Shown one piece after another: positions 33,022-40,812 of a DNA stretch of 49,311 nucleotides. The notes beneath the pieces were generated by a model. It had not been told where the DNA came from. It worked only from the letters and a program-made list of their open reading frames with translations, and did not search any database. This DNA is from Stenotrophomonas acidaminiphila. GTDB lineage: Bacteria; Pseudomonadota; Gammaproteobacteria; Xanthomonadales; Xanthomonadaceae. The stretch covers positions 1 to 49,311 of the forward strand of contig NZ_LDJO01000042.1 of NCBI RefSeq assembly GCF_001431595.1, written 5' to 3'. Position 1 is the stretch's first letter. Every line of letters begins with the position of its first letter. A program made the position numbers and the translations under genes.

Positions 33022-34252
33022 ACCCGGGCGCGCCGGCAAGCGCGTGGCGGTGGTCGGCGGCGGCCCGGCCGGGCTGTTCGCCGCCGAGCGCCTGCGCGCG
33101 TGCGGCCTGTCGGTCGACCTGTACGAGGCCAAGGGCTCGCCCGGGCGCAAGTTCCTGGTCGCCGGCAAGGGCGGGCTCAACCTCACCCATTCCGAACCAC
33201 GCCCGCAGTTCGACCAGCGCTACCGCGAACGCGAGGCCGAAGTCGCCGGCTGGCTGGACGGCTTCGACGCCGATGCCCTGCGCGACTGGGCGCGCGGCCT
33301 GGGCGTGGACACCTACGTCGGCAGTTCCGGGCGGGTGTTCCCGCTGGACCGCAAGGCCGCGCCGCTGCTGCGCGGCTGGGTGCGGCGACTGAAGGAACAG
33401 GGCGTGCGCTTCCACGTCCAGCATCGCTGGCTGGGCTGGAACGGCGACGGCTCGCTGCGCCTGCAGTGCGGCGAGGACGAGATCGCCGTGACCGCCGACG
33501 CCACCGTACTGGCACTGGGCGGCGGCAGCTGGCCTGAACTCGGCTCGGACGGTGCCTGGGTGCAGGCGCTGCATGCGCGCGGCGTGGACGTCGCGCCGCT
33601 GCAGCCGGCCAACTGCGGCTTCGACCTCGACTGGAGCGGGCATTTCCGGCAGCGCCATGCCGGTAGCCCGCTGAAGCCGGTCGTCGCGCACTGGCGCGAC
33701 CTGCATGGCCGGCCGCAGCAGCTGCAGGGAGAATGCGTGGCCAGCGAATACGGCATCGAGGGCAGCCTGGTCTATGCCATCGCCGCCGACCTGCGCGAAA
33801 CCATCAACCGCGACGGCCATGCGCTGCTGGAACTGGACCTGGTGCCCGGCCGCGACGCGGTACGCCTGCATGCCGACCTGTCGCGCCCGCGCAAGGGGCG
33901 CAGCTTCGGCGAGCATCTGCGGCGCGCTGCGGGCATCGATGCGGTCAAGGCCGCGCTGGTGTTCGAACGGCTGGGCAAGGATGCCGGCCACGACCCCGAT
34001 GCGGTGGCGCGCACGCTCAAGCGCCTGCCGCTGCGCCTGCTGCGGCCGCGACCGATGGCCGAGGCCATCAGCACCGCCGGTGGCGTGCGCCTGGAGGCGA
34101 TGAATGCGGGGTTGATGCTGCAGGCCCTGCCCGGCGTGTTCTGCGCGGGCGAGATGCTGGATTGGGAAGCGCCGACCGGTGGCTACCTGCTCACCGCCTG
34201 CTATGCCAGCGCGCTGCGCGCGGCCGAGAGCGTGGTCGACTGGCTGCGCTGA
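33005..34252 (+). CDS. FAD-dependent BaiN/HI0933-like flavoprotein (TIGR03862 type)
   Basis: 415 residues. The dinucleotide-binding motif VAVVGGGPAGLFAAERL is at residues 14-30, then the family signature SPGRKFLVAGKGGLNLTHSE, TVLALGGGSWPELGSDGAW, and the C-terminal AISTAGGVRLEAMNAGLM, FCAGEMLDWEAPTGGYLLTACYASA. The substrate is unknown; the family includes putative NAD(P)/FAD oxidoreductases related to bile-acid enzyme BaiN. Its start lies within the FKBP gene, so the two share a transcript despite different compartments. Confidence 0.88.
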   Translation: MSSPAEPGRAGKRVAVVGGGPAGLFAAERLRACGLSVDLYEAKGSPGRKFLVAGKGGLNLTHSEPRPQFDQRYREREAEVAGWLDGFDADALRDWARGLGVDTYVGSSGRVFPLDRKAAPLLRGWVRRLKEQGVRFHVQHRWLGWNGDGSLRLQCGEDEIAVTADATVLALGGGSWPELGSDGAWVQALHARGVDVAPLQPANCGFDLDWSGHFRQRHAGSPLKPVVAHWRDLHGRPQQLQGECVASEYGIEGSLVYAIAADLRETINRDGHALLELDLVPGRDAVRLHADLSRPRKGRSFGEHLRRAAGIDAVKAALVFERLGKDAGHDPDAVARTLKRLPLRLLRPRPMAEAISTAGGVRLEAMNAGLMLQALPGVFCAGEMLDWEAPTGGYLLTACYASALRAAESVVDWLR

Positions 34253-34349
34253 GCGCACCGCGGTGGGCATGCCACGACGGCGAGGCACCGTACTTCCACC
34301 CGGTGCCCGACCCGCCGCCCCAGCCTCTCCCCCGGGAGGGGCGTGGGTT

Positions 34350-35972
34350 TCAGTGCAGCTTGGTGCCGCGCAGCGCCGCGATGCGCGCGGGCGGTTGGAA
34401 CGAATCGCTGCGCGCGTCCGCCCAGTACTCGCGGAACACCGCATGGCCCGGTACCCGGTCGATCAGTTCGCCCGGCGCCAGGTAGCGGTACAACGTCGCC
34501 ATCGAGCGGATCTCGATCGGCGACACCCGCCGCAGGATGTGCTCCGGGCCCAGTTCCGAGGGGTCGTTCAGGCCGGCCGCGCCGAGCAGGTCGCGCAGCG
34601 CGCGCAGGGTGTTCTCGTGGAAATTGCGTACCCGCTCGGCCTTGTCGGTCGGGTCCAGGTGGCGCCAGCGGCTGGGATCCTGGGTGGCGATGCCGGTCGG
34701 GCACTTGTCGTTGTGGCAGCTCAATGACTGGATGCAGCCCAGCGCGAACATGAAACCACGCCCGGCGTTGCACCAGTCTGCCCCCAGCGCGATGGTCCGC
34801 GCGATGTCGAAGGCGCTGGTCACCTTGCCGGCCGCGCCAATGCGGATGCGGTCGCGCAGGTTCAGGCCCACCAGCGTGTTGTGCACCAGGATCAGCGCCT
34901 CGTTCATCGGCACGCCGACGTGGTCGATGAACTCGGCCGGCGATGCGCCGGTACCGCCCTCGGCGCCATCGACCACGATGAAGTCGGGCAGCAGCCCGGT
35001 CTCGTGCATGGCCTTGGCGATACCGAACCATTCCCACGGATGGCCGATGGCCAGCTTGAAGCCGGTTGGCTTGCCGCCGGACAGCTCGCGCAGGCGCGCG
35101 ACGAACTGCAGCAGTTCCACCGGCGTGGAGAACGCCGAGTGCCGCGACGGCGACACGCAGTCCACGCCCATCGGCACGCCACGGGTGACCGAAATCTCCG
35201 CGCTGACCTTGGCCGCGGGCAACACCCCGCCATGGCCGGGCTTGGCGCCCTGCGACAGCTTGATCTCGATCATCTTGACCTGGTCGTGGTTGGCGTTCTC
35301 GACGAAGCGCTCCTCGCTGAAACGCCCCTGCTCGTCGCGGCAACCGAAGTAGCCCGAACCGATCTCCCACACCAGGTCGCCGCCGTTCTCGCGGTGGTAG
35401 GGCGAAATCGAGCCTTCGCCGGTGTCATGGTAGAAACAGCCCATCTTCGCGCCCTTGTTCAGCGCGCGGATGGCGTTGGCCGACAGCGAACCGAAGCTCA
35501 TCGCCGAAATGTTGAACACGCTGGCCGAGTAAGGCCGTGCGCAGCCGGCGCCGATGACCACGCGGAAGTCGTGGTGCGGGATGCTGGTCGGCGCCATCGA
35601 GTGGTTGATCCACTCGTAGTCCACCGCGTAGGTACTGCGCAGCGTGCCGAACGGCACCACGTCCATCACGTTGCGCGCACGCTGGTAGACCAGCTGGCGC
35701 TGCTGGCGCGAGAACGGCACGTCCTCCAGGTCGCTCTGCACGAAGTACTGGCGGATTTCCGGGCCGATGGATTCGAAGCCGTAGCGGAAGTGCGCCAGCA
35801 CCGGATAATTTCGCCGCAGCACGCTGCGCCGCTGCAGCATGTCCCAGGTACCGATCAGCGCCATCGCGGCGAACAGGCCGACGCCCCAGTACCACGCGGG
35901 CCAGTGCGCCGCCAGCGCCAGCGATACCGGCAACAGGACCAGTGCCAGTACATAGACCAGATAACGATGCAT
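34350..35972 (-). CDS. FMN-binding glutamate synthase-like protein, membrane-anchored
   Basis: 540 residues. Two N-terminal hydrophobic segments (about 5-22 and 27-42) are followed by a GltS-type FMN/TIM-barrel domain: AMSFGSLSANAIRALNKGAKM, HDTGEGSISPYH, GAKPGHGGVLPAAKVSAEIS, VVDGAEGGTGASPAEFIDHVG, and the iron-sulfur motif C-x5-C-x4-C in GCIQSLSCHNDKCPTG. The amidotransferase domain and small subunit of true glutamate synthase are absent, and none is encoded nearby. The family is common and uncharacterised; a redox enzyme at the inner membrane is likely. Confidence 0.88.
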   Translation of the reverse strand: MHRYLVYVLALVLLPVSLALAAHWPAWYWGVGLFAAMALIGTWDMLQRRSVLRRNYPVLAHFRYGFESIGPEIRQYFVQSDLEDVPFSRQQRQLVYQRARNVMDVVPFGTLRSTYAVDYEWINHSMAPTSIPHHDFRVVIGAGCARPYSASVFNISAMSFGSLSANAIRALNKGAKMGCFYHDTGEGSISPYHRENGGDLVWEIGSGYFGCRDEQGRFSEERFVENANHDQVKMIEIKLSQGAKPGHGGVLPAAKVSAEISVTRGVPMGVDCVSPSRHSAFSTPVELLQFVARLRELSGGKPTGFKLAIGHPWEWFGIAKAMHETGLLPDFIVVDGAEGGTGASPAEFIDHVGVPMNEALILVHNTLVGLNLRDRIRIGAAGKVTSAFDIARTIALGADWCNAGRGFMFALGCIQSLSCHNDKCPTGIATQDPSRWRHLDPTDKAERVRNFHENTLRALRDLLGAAGLNDPSELGPEHILRRVSPIEIRSMATLYRYLAPGELIDRVPGHAVFREYWADARSDSFQPPARIAALRGTKLH

Positions 35973-36002
35973 TGCCGTCCTCGTGACCGGGGATGGCGGA
36001 TT

Positions 36003-37292
36003 CTACAACCGGTCGTCCACCACGTGCCGCGGCCACACCGACTTGATGTCGTAGACCACCATGTCCGGCACGCCCAGCGCGCGTATGCGCGCAACGTCGA
36101 GCTCGCGGAACTGGCGGTGCGCGACTGCCAGTACCACCGCGTCGTAGTGTCCCTGCGCGGGCGCATCGACCAGGCGCATGCCCGATTCGCGCTCGGCCTC
36201 GGCCGCATCCGCCCATGGATCGAAGGCATCCACCTGCGCGCCCTGCCCAGCCAGCAGGCGCGCCAGGTCCAGCGCACGGCTGTTGCGCAGGTCCGGGCAG
36301 TCCTCCTTGAAGGTCACGCCCAGCACAAGCACCCGGGCACCGCGCAGCGGCTTGCCCTTGCCGGCCAGCAGTGCGTCCACCCGCGCCACCACGTGCGCGA
36401 CCACCCGGTTGTTGACCTGGCGTGCGGTGTGGATCAGGTCGGGGTGGTAGCCCACGCTCTCGGACTTGTGCAGCAGGTAGTACGGGTCCACGCCGATGCA
36501 GTGGCCGCCGACCATGCCCGGGCGGAACGGCAGGAAGTTCCACTTGGTGCCGGCCGCCTCGAGCACGTCCAGGGTATCGATGCCGAGGCGGTCGAAGATC
36601 AGCGCCAGTTCGTTGACCAGGGCGATGTTGACGTCGCGCTGGATGTTCTCCACCACCTTGGCCGCTTCGGCCACGCGCAGCGACGGCGCGCGCCAGGTAC
36701 CGGCGGCGATGATGCGGCGGTACAACGCGTCCACCACTTCGGCCGCTTCCGGCGTGGATCCGGAAGTGATCTTGCGGATGTCCGGCAGGCGCCGCTGGCG
36801 GTCGCCCGGATTGATCCGCTCCGGGCTGTAGCCGCACCAGAAATCCTGGTTGAAGCGCAGGCCCGAGCCCTGCTCCAGCAGCGGCACGCAGACTTCCTCG
36901 GTGGTACCGGGATAGACGGTGGATTCGTAGATCACCAGGTCACCGCGCTTGAGCACCCCGGCGATCAGCTGGCTGGCCGCGCGCAACGGCTCCAGGTCAG
37001 GCTGCTCCCACGCATCGATCGGCGTGGGCACGGTGACGACGAACACATTGCACCGGGCCAGTTCCGCCGCGTCGGCGCAGTAGCGCAGGCAGGTGGCCGC
37101 CGCCAGTTCAGCGGCATCCAGCTCCAGCGTGCGGTCGTGGCCCTGGCGCAGCTCGGCCACGCGCGTGGCATCGATGTCGTAGCCGAGCGTGTCCAGCGTC
37201 CGCCCGAACTCGACCGCCAGCGGCAGGCCCACATAGCCCAAGCCGACGACGGCGATGCGCGGCGCACTGGCTGCGGAAATGTCGGCGCTCAT
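36003..37292 (-). CDS. tviB: Nucleotide-sugar 6-dehydrogenase, TviB/WbpO type
   Basis: 429 residues, UDP-glucose/GDP-mannose dehydrogenase family. Seen: NAD motif IAVVGLGYVGLPLAVEFG at residues 13-30, VPTPID, ESTVYPGTTEEV, EAAKVVENIQRDVNIALVNELA, the catalytic Cys in GMVGGHCIGVDPYYL near residue 266, and GVTFKEDCPDLRNS. The FRPGMVGGHCIGVDPYYLLHKSE wording matches the branch that oxidises UDP-N-acetylhexosamines to uronic acids (Vi antigen, O-antigen). Here it stands alone, with no glycosyltransferases nearby, and lies beside the island junction. Confidence 0.9.
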   Translation of the reverse strand: MSADISAASAPRIAVVGLGYVGLPLAVEFGRTLDTLGYDIDATRVAELRQGHDRTLELDAAELAAATCLRYCADAAELARCNVFVVTVPTPIDAWEQPDLEPLRAASQLIAGVLKRGDLVIYESTVYPGTTEEVCVPLLEQGSGLRFNQDFWCGYSPERINPGDRQRRLPDIRKITSGSTPEAAEVVDALYRRIIAAGTWRAPSLRVAEAAKVVENIQRDVNIALVNELALIFDRLGIDTLDVLEAAGTKWNFLPFRPGMVGGHCIGVDPYYLLHKSESVGYHPDLIHTARQVNNRVVAHVVARVDALLAGKGKPLRGARVLVLGVTFKEDCPDLRNSRALDLARLLAGQGAQVDAFDPWADAAEAERESGMRLVDAPAQGHYDAVVLAVAHRQFRELDVARIRALGVPDMVVYDIKSVWPRHVVDDRL

Positions 37293-37314
37293 CCCATCCC
37301 TCGAGTTTGCATGC

Positions 37315-37395
37315 TGGTGCCCGGAGCCGGAATCGAACCGGCATGGGGTTGCCCCCGGCGGATTTTAAGCCAGAGCATGGCTTCCGCACCGGGGC
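37315..37395 (-). tRNA. Degenerate tRNA-Leu(UAA)-like sequence, likely attachment site remnant
   Basis: On the minus strand the 3' part is a good tRNA-Leu half: anticodon-loop-like CTTAAAA, a long variable arm (GGGG-GCAA-CCCC), a T arm GCCGG-TTCGATT-CCGGC and an encoded CCA. The 5' part begins GCCCCGG, which pairs with TCCGGGC at six of seven positions, followed by TGCGGAA. The D arm and 5' anticodon stem are missing or altered, and the total is about five bases short. The 3' half therefore looks chromosomal, joined in the anticodon loop (about 37366-37372) to different DNA. It could be a pseudo-tRNA made by integration or an odd functional tRNA; I favour the former. Confidence 0.5.
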
Positions 37396-37511
37396 ACCGC
37401 TGGGGTTGGATGGGGCTTGCTGTAGCAGGTTTTCCAGCTAACCAATGCCTTCCATCATATCCCGGTGCGCGATGCAAACCGCCCCGGTTCCCTTTCGCTT
37501 GGCTCCTAGCC

Positions 37512-37533
37512 GGCCCCTGGAATCGGGGCCTTT
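37512..37533 (+). terminator. Hairpin ahead of the integrase gene
   Basis: Stem GGCCCC / GGGGCC with a seven-base loop, followed by TTT, ends 14 bp before the integrase ATG and next to its AGGAG. It may be a weak terminator or attenuator that shields or modulates integrase expression. The stem is short, so this is tentative. Confidence 0.35.
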
Positions 37534-37546
37534 CAGGAGCACCCTC

Positions 37547-38752
37547 ATGGCGAAAATCAAACTCACCAAGTCCGTCGTTGACACGGCACAGGCGCGAACC
37601 TGCGACGTGGAACTCCGGGATACGCTCGTTCCAGGCTTCTTGTGCAAGGTTACACCAACCGGGCGCAAGGTATTCATGCTTCAGTACCGCACGAACTCCG
37701 GTGTTCGGCGCAAGCCGTCACTCGGCCAGTTCGGCGAGCTGACGGTCGAACAGGCCCGGTCGCTGGCGCAAGACTGGCTGGCCGAAGTCCGGCGCGGCGG
37801 CGACCCCGGACTGGACAAGGCGGATGCCCGCAAGGCCCCAACGGTCAAGGAGCTGTGCGGCCGGTTCATGGATGACCACTCCAAGCCGCACAACAAGCCG
37901 AGCACCCAGGCCGGCTACCAGTACCAGATCGACACCTTCGTCATTCCGGCCTTCGGCACCAAGAAGGTTCACGAAGTCACGCGCAACGACATTACCGCGC
38001 TGATGAAGCGCATGGAGAAGTCGCCCACCCAGGCCAATCGGGTGTTGTCGCTCGTGCGCAAGATGTTCAATCTGGCCGAACTGTGGGGCTATCGGCCGGA
38101 CGGCTCCAACCCGTGCCGCCATGTGCCCAAGTACCCGGAGAAAGGCTCGACCCGGCTCATTACCGATGACCAGATGGTCAAGCTGTTCGCCTATCTGGAC
38201 AAGGCCGAGGCCGAGAACTTGGAGCATCCCATCCTCTTGCTGGCCGTCCGGCTGCAATTCGAGTTCGCGGCGCGCATGTCGGAAATCCTGCTGTTGCAGT
38301 GGGATTGGCTCGACCTGCCCAATGGCCGGGTGGTCTGGCCGGACAGCAAGACCGGCGATATGTCCAAGCCCTTGAGCGAGGAAGCCAAGCGGCGGCTGAC
38401 GAGCGCCCCCCGCTATGGCGATTCGCCCTATGTCTGCCCGGCGATCATCGACCACCGCCAGCCCCTCAGTCCCCACACCTACTATCAGGGGTGGCGGCGC
38501 ATCCTCAGCAATGCCGGCGTGCCGAAGGTCGGCACCCACGGCATTCGCCATCGCTCCGCGACCGACATTGCCAATTCGGGCGTCCCGGTCAAGGTCGGTA
38601 TGGCGCTGACGGCGCACAAGACCGTGGCGATGTTCATGCGCTACGTCCACACCGAGGACGATCCTGTGCGCCAAGCCGCCGAACTGGTGGCGACCCGTCG
38701 GCAGACCATCACCGGAAAGCGGCAACCGCAGCCGCAGGAGGCCACGGCATGA
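37547..38752 (+). CDS. int: Tyrosine site-specific integrase
   Basis: 401 residues. An N-terminal DUF4102-type arm-binding domain (LVPGFLCKVTPTGRKVFMLQYRTNSGVRRKPSLGQFGELTVEQARSLA), a core-binding domain (about 105-200) and a C-terminal catalytic domain. Catalytic set: Arg243 in AARMSEILLLQW, His331 and Arg334 in HGIRHRS, an AHK box near 357 and Tyr366 in MRYVH. The ATG at 37547 has AGGAG upstream; an in-frame start at 37445 would add an unrelated leader. Its stop overlaps the DUF1016 start by four bases. It reads away from the tRNA-like sequence. Confidence 0.93.
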   Translation: MAKIKLTKSVVDTAQARTCDVELRDTLVPGFLCKVTPTGRKVFMLQYRTNSGVRRKPSLGQFGELTVEQARSLAQDWLAEVRRGGDPGLDKADARKAPTVKELCGRFMDDHSKPHNKPSTQAGYQYQIDTFVIPAFGTKKVHEVTRNDITALMKRMEKSPTQANRVLSLVRKMFNLAELWGYRPDGSNPCRHVPKYPEKGSTRLITDDQMVKLFAYLDKAEAENLEHPILLLAVRLQFEFAARMSEILLLQWDWLDLPNGRVVWPDSKTGDMSKPLSEEAKRRLTSAPRYGDSPYVCPAIIDHRQPLSPHTYYQGWRRILSNAGVPKVGTHGIRHRSATDIANSGVPVKVGMALTAHKTVAMFMRYVHTEDDPVRQAAELVATRRQTITGKRQPQPQEATA

Positions 38753-39912
38753 GCGCCCGGACGCCCAAAGCCGCCAAAGACGCCGCCCTGCCTGCCGGCT
38801 ACGCCGGCATCCACGGCGGCATCGTGGAACTGCTGGACGCCGCGCGCCAGGCGGCGGCGCGCAGCGTCAATGCGCTGATGACGGCCAGCTATTGGGAAAT
38901 CGGCCGCCGCATCGTGGAGGCCGAGCAACAGGGCAAGCGGCGCGCGGGCTATGGCGAGCAGTTGATTGCCCGGCTGTCCGCCGACCTGACCGCGCGCTTC
39001 GGGCGCGGTTTCAGCCCGGACAATCTGGAGAACATGCGGCGGTTCTTCGCCGCCTACCCCCGGCCCATGATTTCCGAGGCACTGTCTCGGAAATCAGGCG
39101 ACGAACCGCCTGCCGAGATTTCCGAGACAGTGTCTCGGAAATTCGCCCTGGCCGAGCTGGCGCAGGTGTTCCCGCTGCCGTGGTCGGCCTACGTGCGGCT
39201 GCTGGCGGTCAAGGACGACCACGCCCGCCGGTTCTACGAGGCCGAGGCGTTGCGCGGCGGCTGGAGCGTGCGCCAGCTTGACCGGCAGATCGGCAGCCAG
39301 TTCTACGAGCGCACGGCCTTGTCCAAGGACAAGGCGGCGATGCTGGTCAAGGGCGCAGCGCCGAGGCCCGAGGATGCCGTCAGGCCCGACGACGCCATCA
39401 AAGACCCCTACGTGCTGGAGTTCCTGAACCTCAAGGACGAGTATTCCGAATCCGATCTGGAGGCCGCGCTGATCCAGCGGCTGGAGGATTTTCTGCTGGA
39501 GCTGGGCGAAGGGTTCACCTTCGTCGGGCGGCAGCGGCGCTTGCGCATCGACCAGACCTGGTATCGGGTGGATCTTCTGTTTTTCCACCGGCGGCTGCGC
39601 TGCCTGGTCATCATCGACTTGAAGCTGGGCAGCCTGTCCCATGCCGACGTGGGCCAGATGCTCATGTATTGCAACTACGCCAAGGAGCATTGGGCCTATC
39701 CCGATGAAAACCCGCCCGTGGGGTTGATCCTGTGCGCCGACAAGGGCCATGCCCTGGCGCGGTATGCCTTGGAAGGTTTGCCGTCAAAGGTGATGGCGGC
39801 GAACTACCGTACCGTGCTGCCGGATGCCGAGCTGTTGCAGAAGGAATTGGAGACTACGCGGCGCTTGCTGGAATCGCGCACGTCGAAGCAGCCCAAGAAA
39901 CTCCCGCAGTAA
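38749..39912 (+). CDS. PD-(D/E)XK nuclease family protein, DUF1016/YhcG type
   Basis: 387 residues. The N-terminal DUF1016 helical domain (ASYWEIGRRIVEAEQQGKRRAGYGEQLI, FGRGFSPDNLENMRRFFAAYP) is followed by the nuclease domain with Asp275 (YRVDLLFF) and Asp290-x-Lys292 (IIDLKLG), then the QMLMYCNYAKEH stretch. The family is a predicted restriction-like or recombination nuclease, often on mobile DNA and near type I restriction genes; its substrate is not established. The ATG overlaps the integrase stop (ATGA) with AGGAG upstream, so it is co-translated with the integrase. A palindromic 25-bp unit occurs twice in the linker between the domains. Confidence 0.9.
   Translation: MSARTPKAAKDAALPAGYAGIHGGIVELLDAARQAAARSVNALMTASYWEIGRRIVEAEQQGKRRAGYGEQLIARLSADLTARFGRGFSPDNLENMRRFFAAYPRPMISEALSRKSGDEPPAEISETVSRKFALAELAQVFPLPWSAYVRLLAVKDDHARRFYEAEALRGGWSVRQLDRQIGSQFYERTALSKDKAAMLVKGAAPRPEDAVRPDDAIKDPYVLEFLNLKDEYSESDLEAALIQRLEDFLLELGEGFTFVGRQRRLRIDQTWYRVDLLFFHRRLRCLVIIDLKLGSLSHADVGQMLMYCNYAKEHWAYPDENPPVGLILCADKGHALARYALEGLPSKVMAANYRTVLPDAELLQKELETTRRLLESRTSKQPKKLPQ
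39070..39142. repeat. Two copies of a 25-bp palindrome inside the DUF1016 gene
   Basis: 39070-39094 and 39118-39142 are near-identical (two or three differences) and each is an inverted repeat; the second has 12-bp arms around one base (ATTTCCGAGACA / TGTCTCGGAAAT). They encode ISEALSRKS and ISETVSRKF, 48 bp apart, in the segment between the N-terminal and nuclease domains. Similar Ile-Ser-x-x-Leu/Val-Ser-x-Lys wording recurs in DUF1016 proteins, so part may be protein-driven, but the palindromic third positions are not. Confidence 0.8.
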
Positions 39913-40237
39913 CCGGGCGTCCCGGCGTTCCGCCGTCGGGTTCGCGGGCTGCGCCCCACGCCTCGTTCCGAGTCGCGGCCATTCGGCCTTGACCCCTGAC
40001 GCCTTCGGCCCTCGCGGGCCTGCGCGCTCCGCTTGCCCAAAAGCCGAGGGTGTGCAGTGGGCGGTGTGTAGGCGGTCTTGCTGCTCCCTTCACCGTATCA
40101 CGGCGTCCTCGCCGTCAAGGGCGGCGCGCGCCATGCGCGCTTGCGTCCTGGTGGCCGTCTGCGACCCCTGACTGCTTGCGCTGCGCCGTGCTGAACACGG
40201 TTCCGGGCAATTCCGCCCGAGCAACCGGAGCACGATC
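39913..40237. other. Gene-free spacer before radC with a diverged intergenic repeat
   Basis: No open frame here looks like protein. The part 39932-40037 aligns with 47529-47633 at roughly three quarters identity by eye, sharing blocks such as GGGCTGCGCCCC, CGGCCATTCGGC and TGCGCGCTCCGCTTGCC. The last 40 bp hold the radC ribosome binding site. Position and repetition suggest a leader or insertion remnant; no promoter could be placed with confidence. Confidence 0.55.
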
Positions 40238-40744
40238 ATGTCGCAATTCTCCCTCTCTCACGATACCCCGCTGATGGTGCGCGATGGCCGTGGCCGCTAT
40301 CGGCCGGCGGACGCCGACCAGATTCTGGAAGCTGCGCGCCAGGTCATCGAACAGAAGATGCAGCGCGGTGCATCGTTCAGTTCGCCGGAGGCGGTCAAGG
40401 ACTACCTGCGCGCCAAGCTGGCCGGCTTCGAGCACGAAGTCTTTGCCGTCCTGTTTCTCGATACGCGCCATCGGTTGATCGACTACGTGGAGATGTTCCA
40501 CGGCACGATCGACGCCGCCGAGGTGCATCCGCGCGAAGTGGTGAAGCAGGCGCTGCGGCTCAATGCGGCGGCGGTCATCGTTTCGCACAACCATCCGAGT
40601 GGGAACCCCGAGCCGAGCGCGGCCGACAGATCGATGACCGCGCAGCTTCGGCAGGCGCTGGCGCTGGTGGACGTTCGCACGCTGGATCACGTCATCGTTG
40701 CGGGGACTCGCACCACGTCATTCGCCGAGCGCGGCCTGATTTGA
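40238..40744 (+). CDS. RadC-like JAMM/MPN+ domain protein
   Basis: 168 residues. It lacks the N-terminal helix-hairpin-helix of chromosomal RadC (about 225 residues) and has only a JAMM domain: EVFAVLFLDTRHRLIDYVEMFHGTIDAAEVHPREVV, AAAVIVSHNHPSGNPEPSAADR (the zinc His-x-His...Asp site) and RTLDHVIVAG. Short versions like this (YeeS/YkfG group) are standard on genomic islands and phages. The function is unknown; a zinc peptidase or DNA-associated role is inferred from the fold. The ATG has CCGGAG seven bases upstream. Confidence 0.92.
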   Translation: MSQFSLSHDTPLMVRDGRGRYRPADADQILEAARQVIEQKMQRGASFSSPEAVKDYLRAKLAGFEHEVFAVLFLDTRHRLIDYVEMFHGTIDAAEVHPREVVKQALRLNAAAVIVSHNHPSGNPEPSAADRSMTAQLRQALALVDVRTLDHVIVAGTRTTSFAERGLI

Positions 40745-40748
40745 CGAG

Positions 40749-40769
40749 GGGGGCTTCGGCCCCCTTTTT
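40749..40769 (+). terminator. Intrinsic terminator after radC
   Basis: GGGGGC-TTCG-GCCCCC followed by five T, four bp after the radC stop. The UUCG tetraloop makes a very stable hairpin. It stops plus-strand transcription ahead of the convergent RloC-like gene. Confidence 0.9.
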
Positions 40770-40812
40770 GCTGCGCCTGGTGGCGCAACTCCGGCCCTCG
40801 CGGGCCTGGCGC

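Noticed and set aside
37315..37395. tmRNA 3' end as the integration site
   Set aside because: tmRNA is a frequent target, but the TTAAAATCC block and the long variable arm match tRNA-Leu, and no tag-peptide frame is present nearby.
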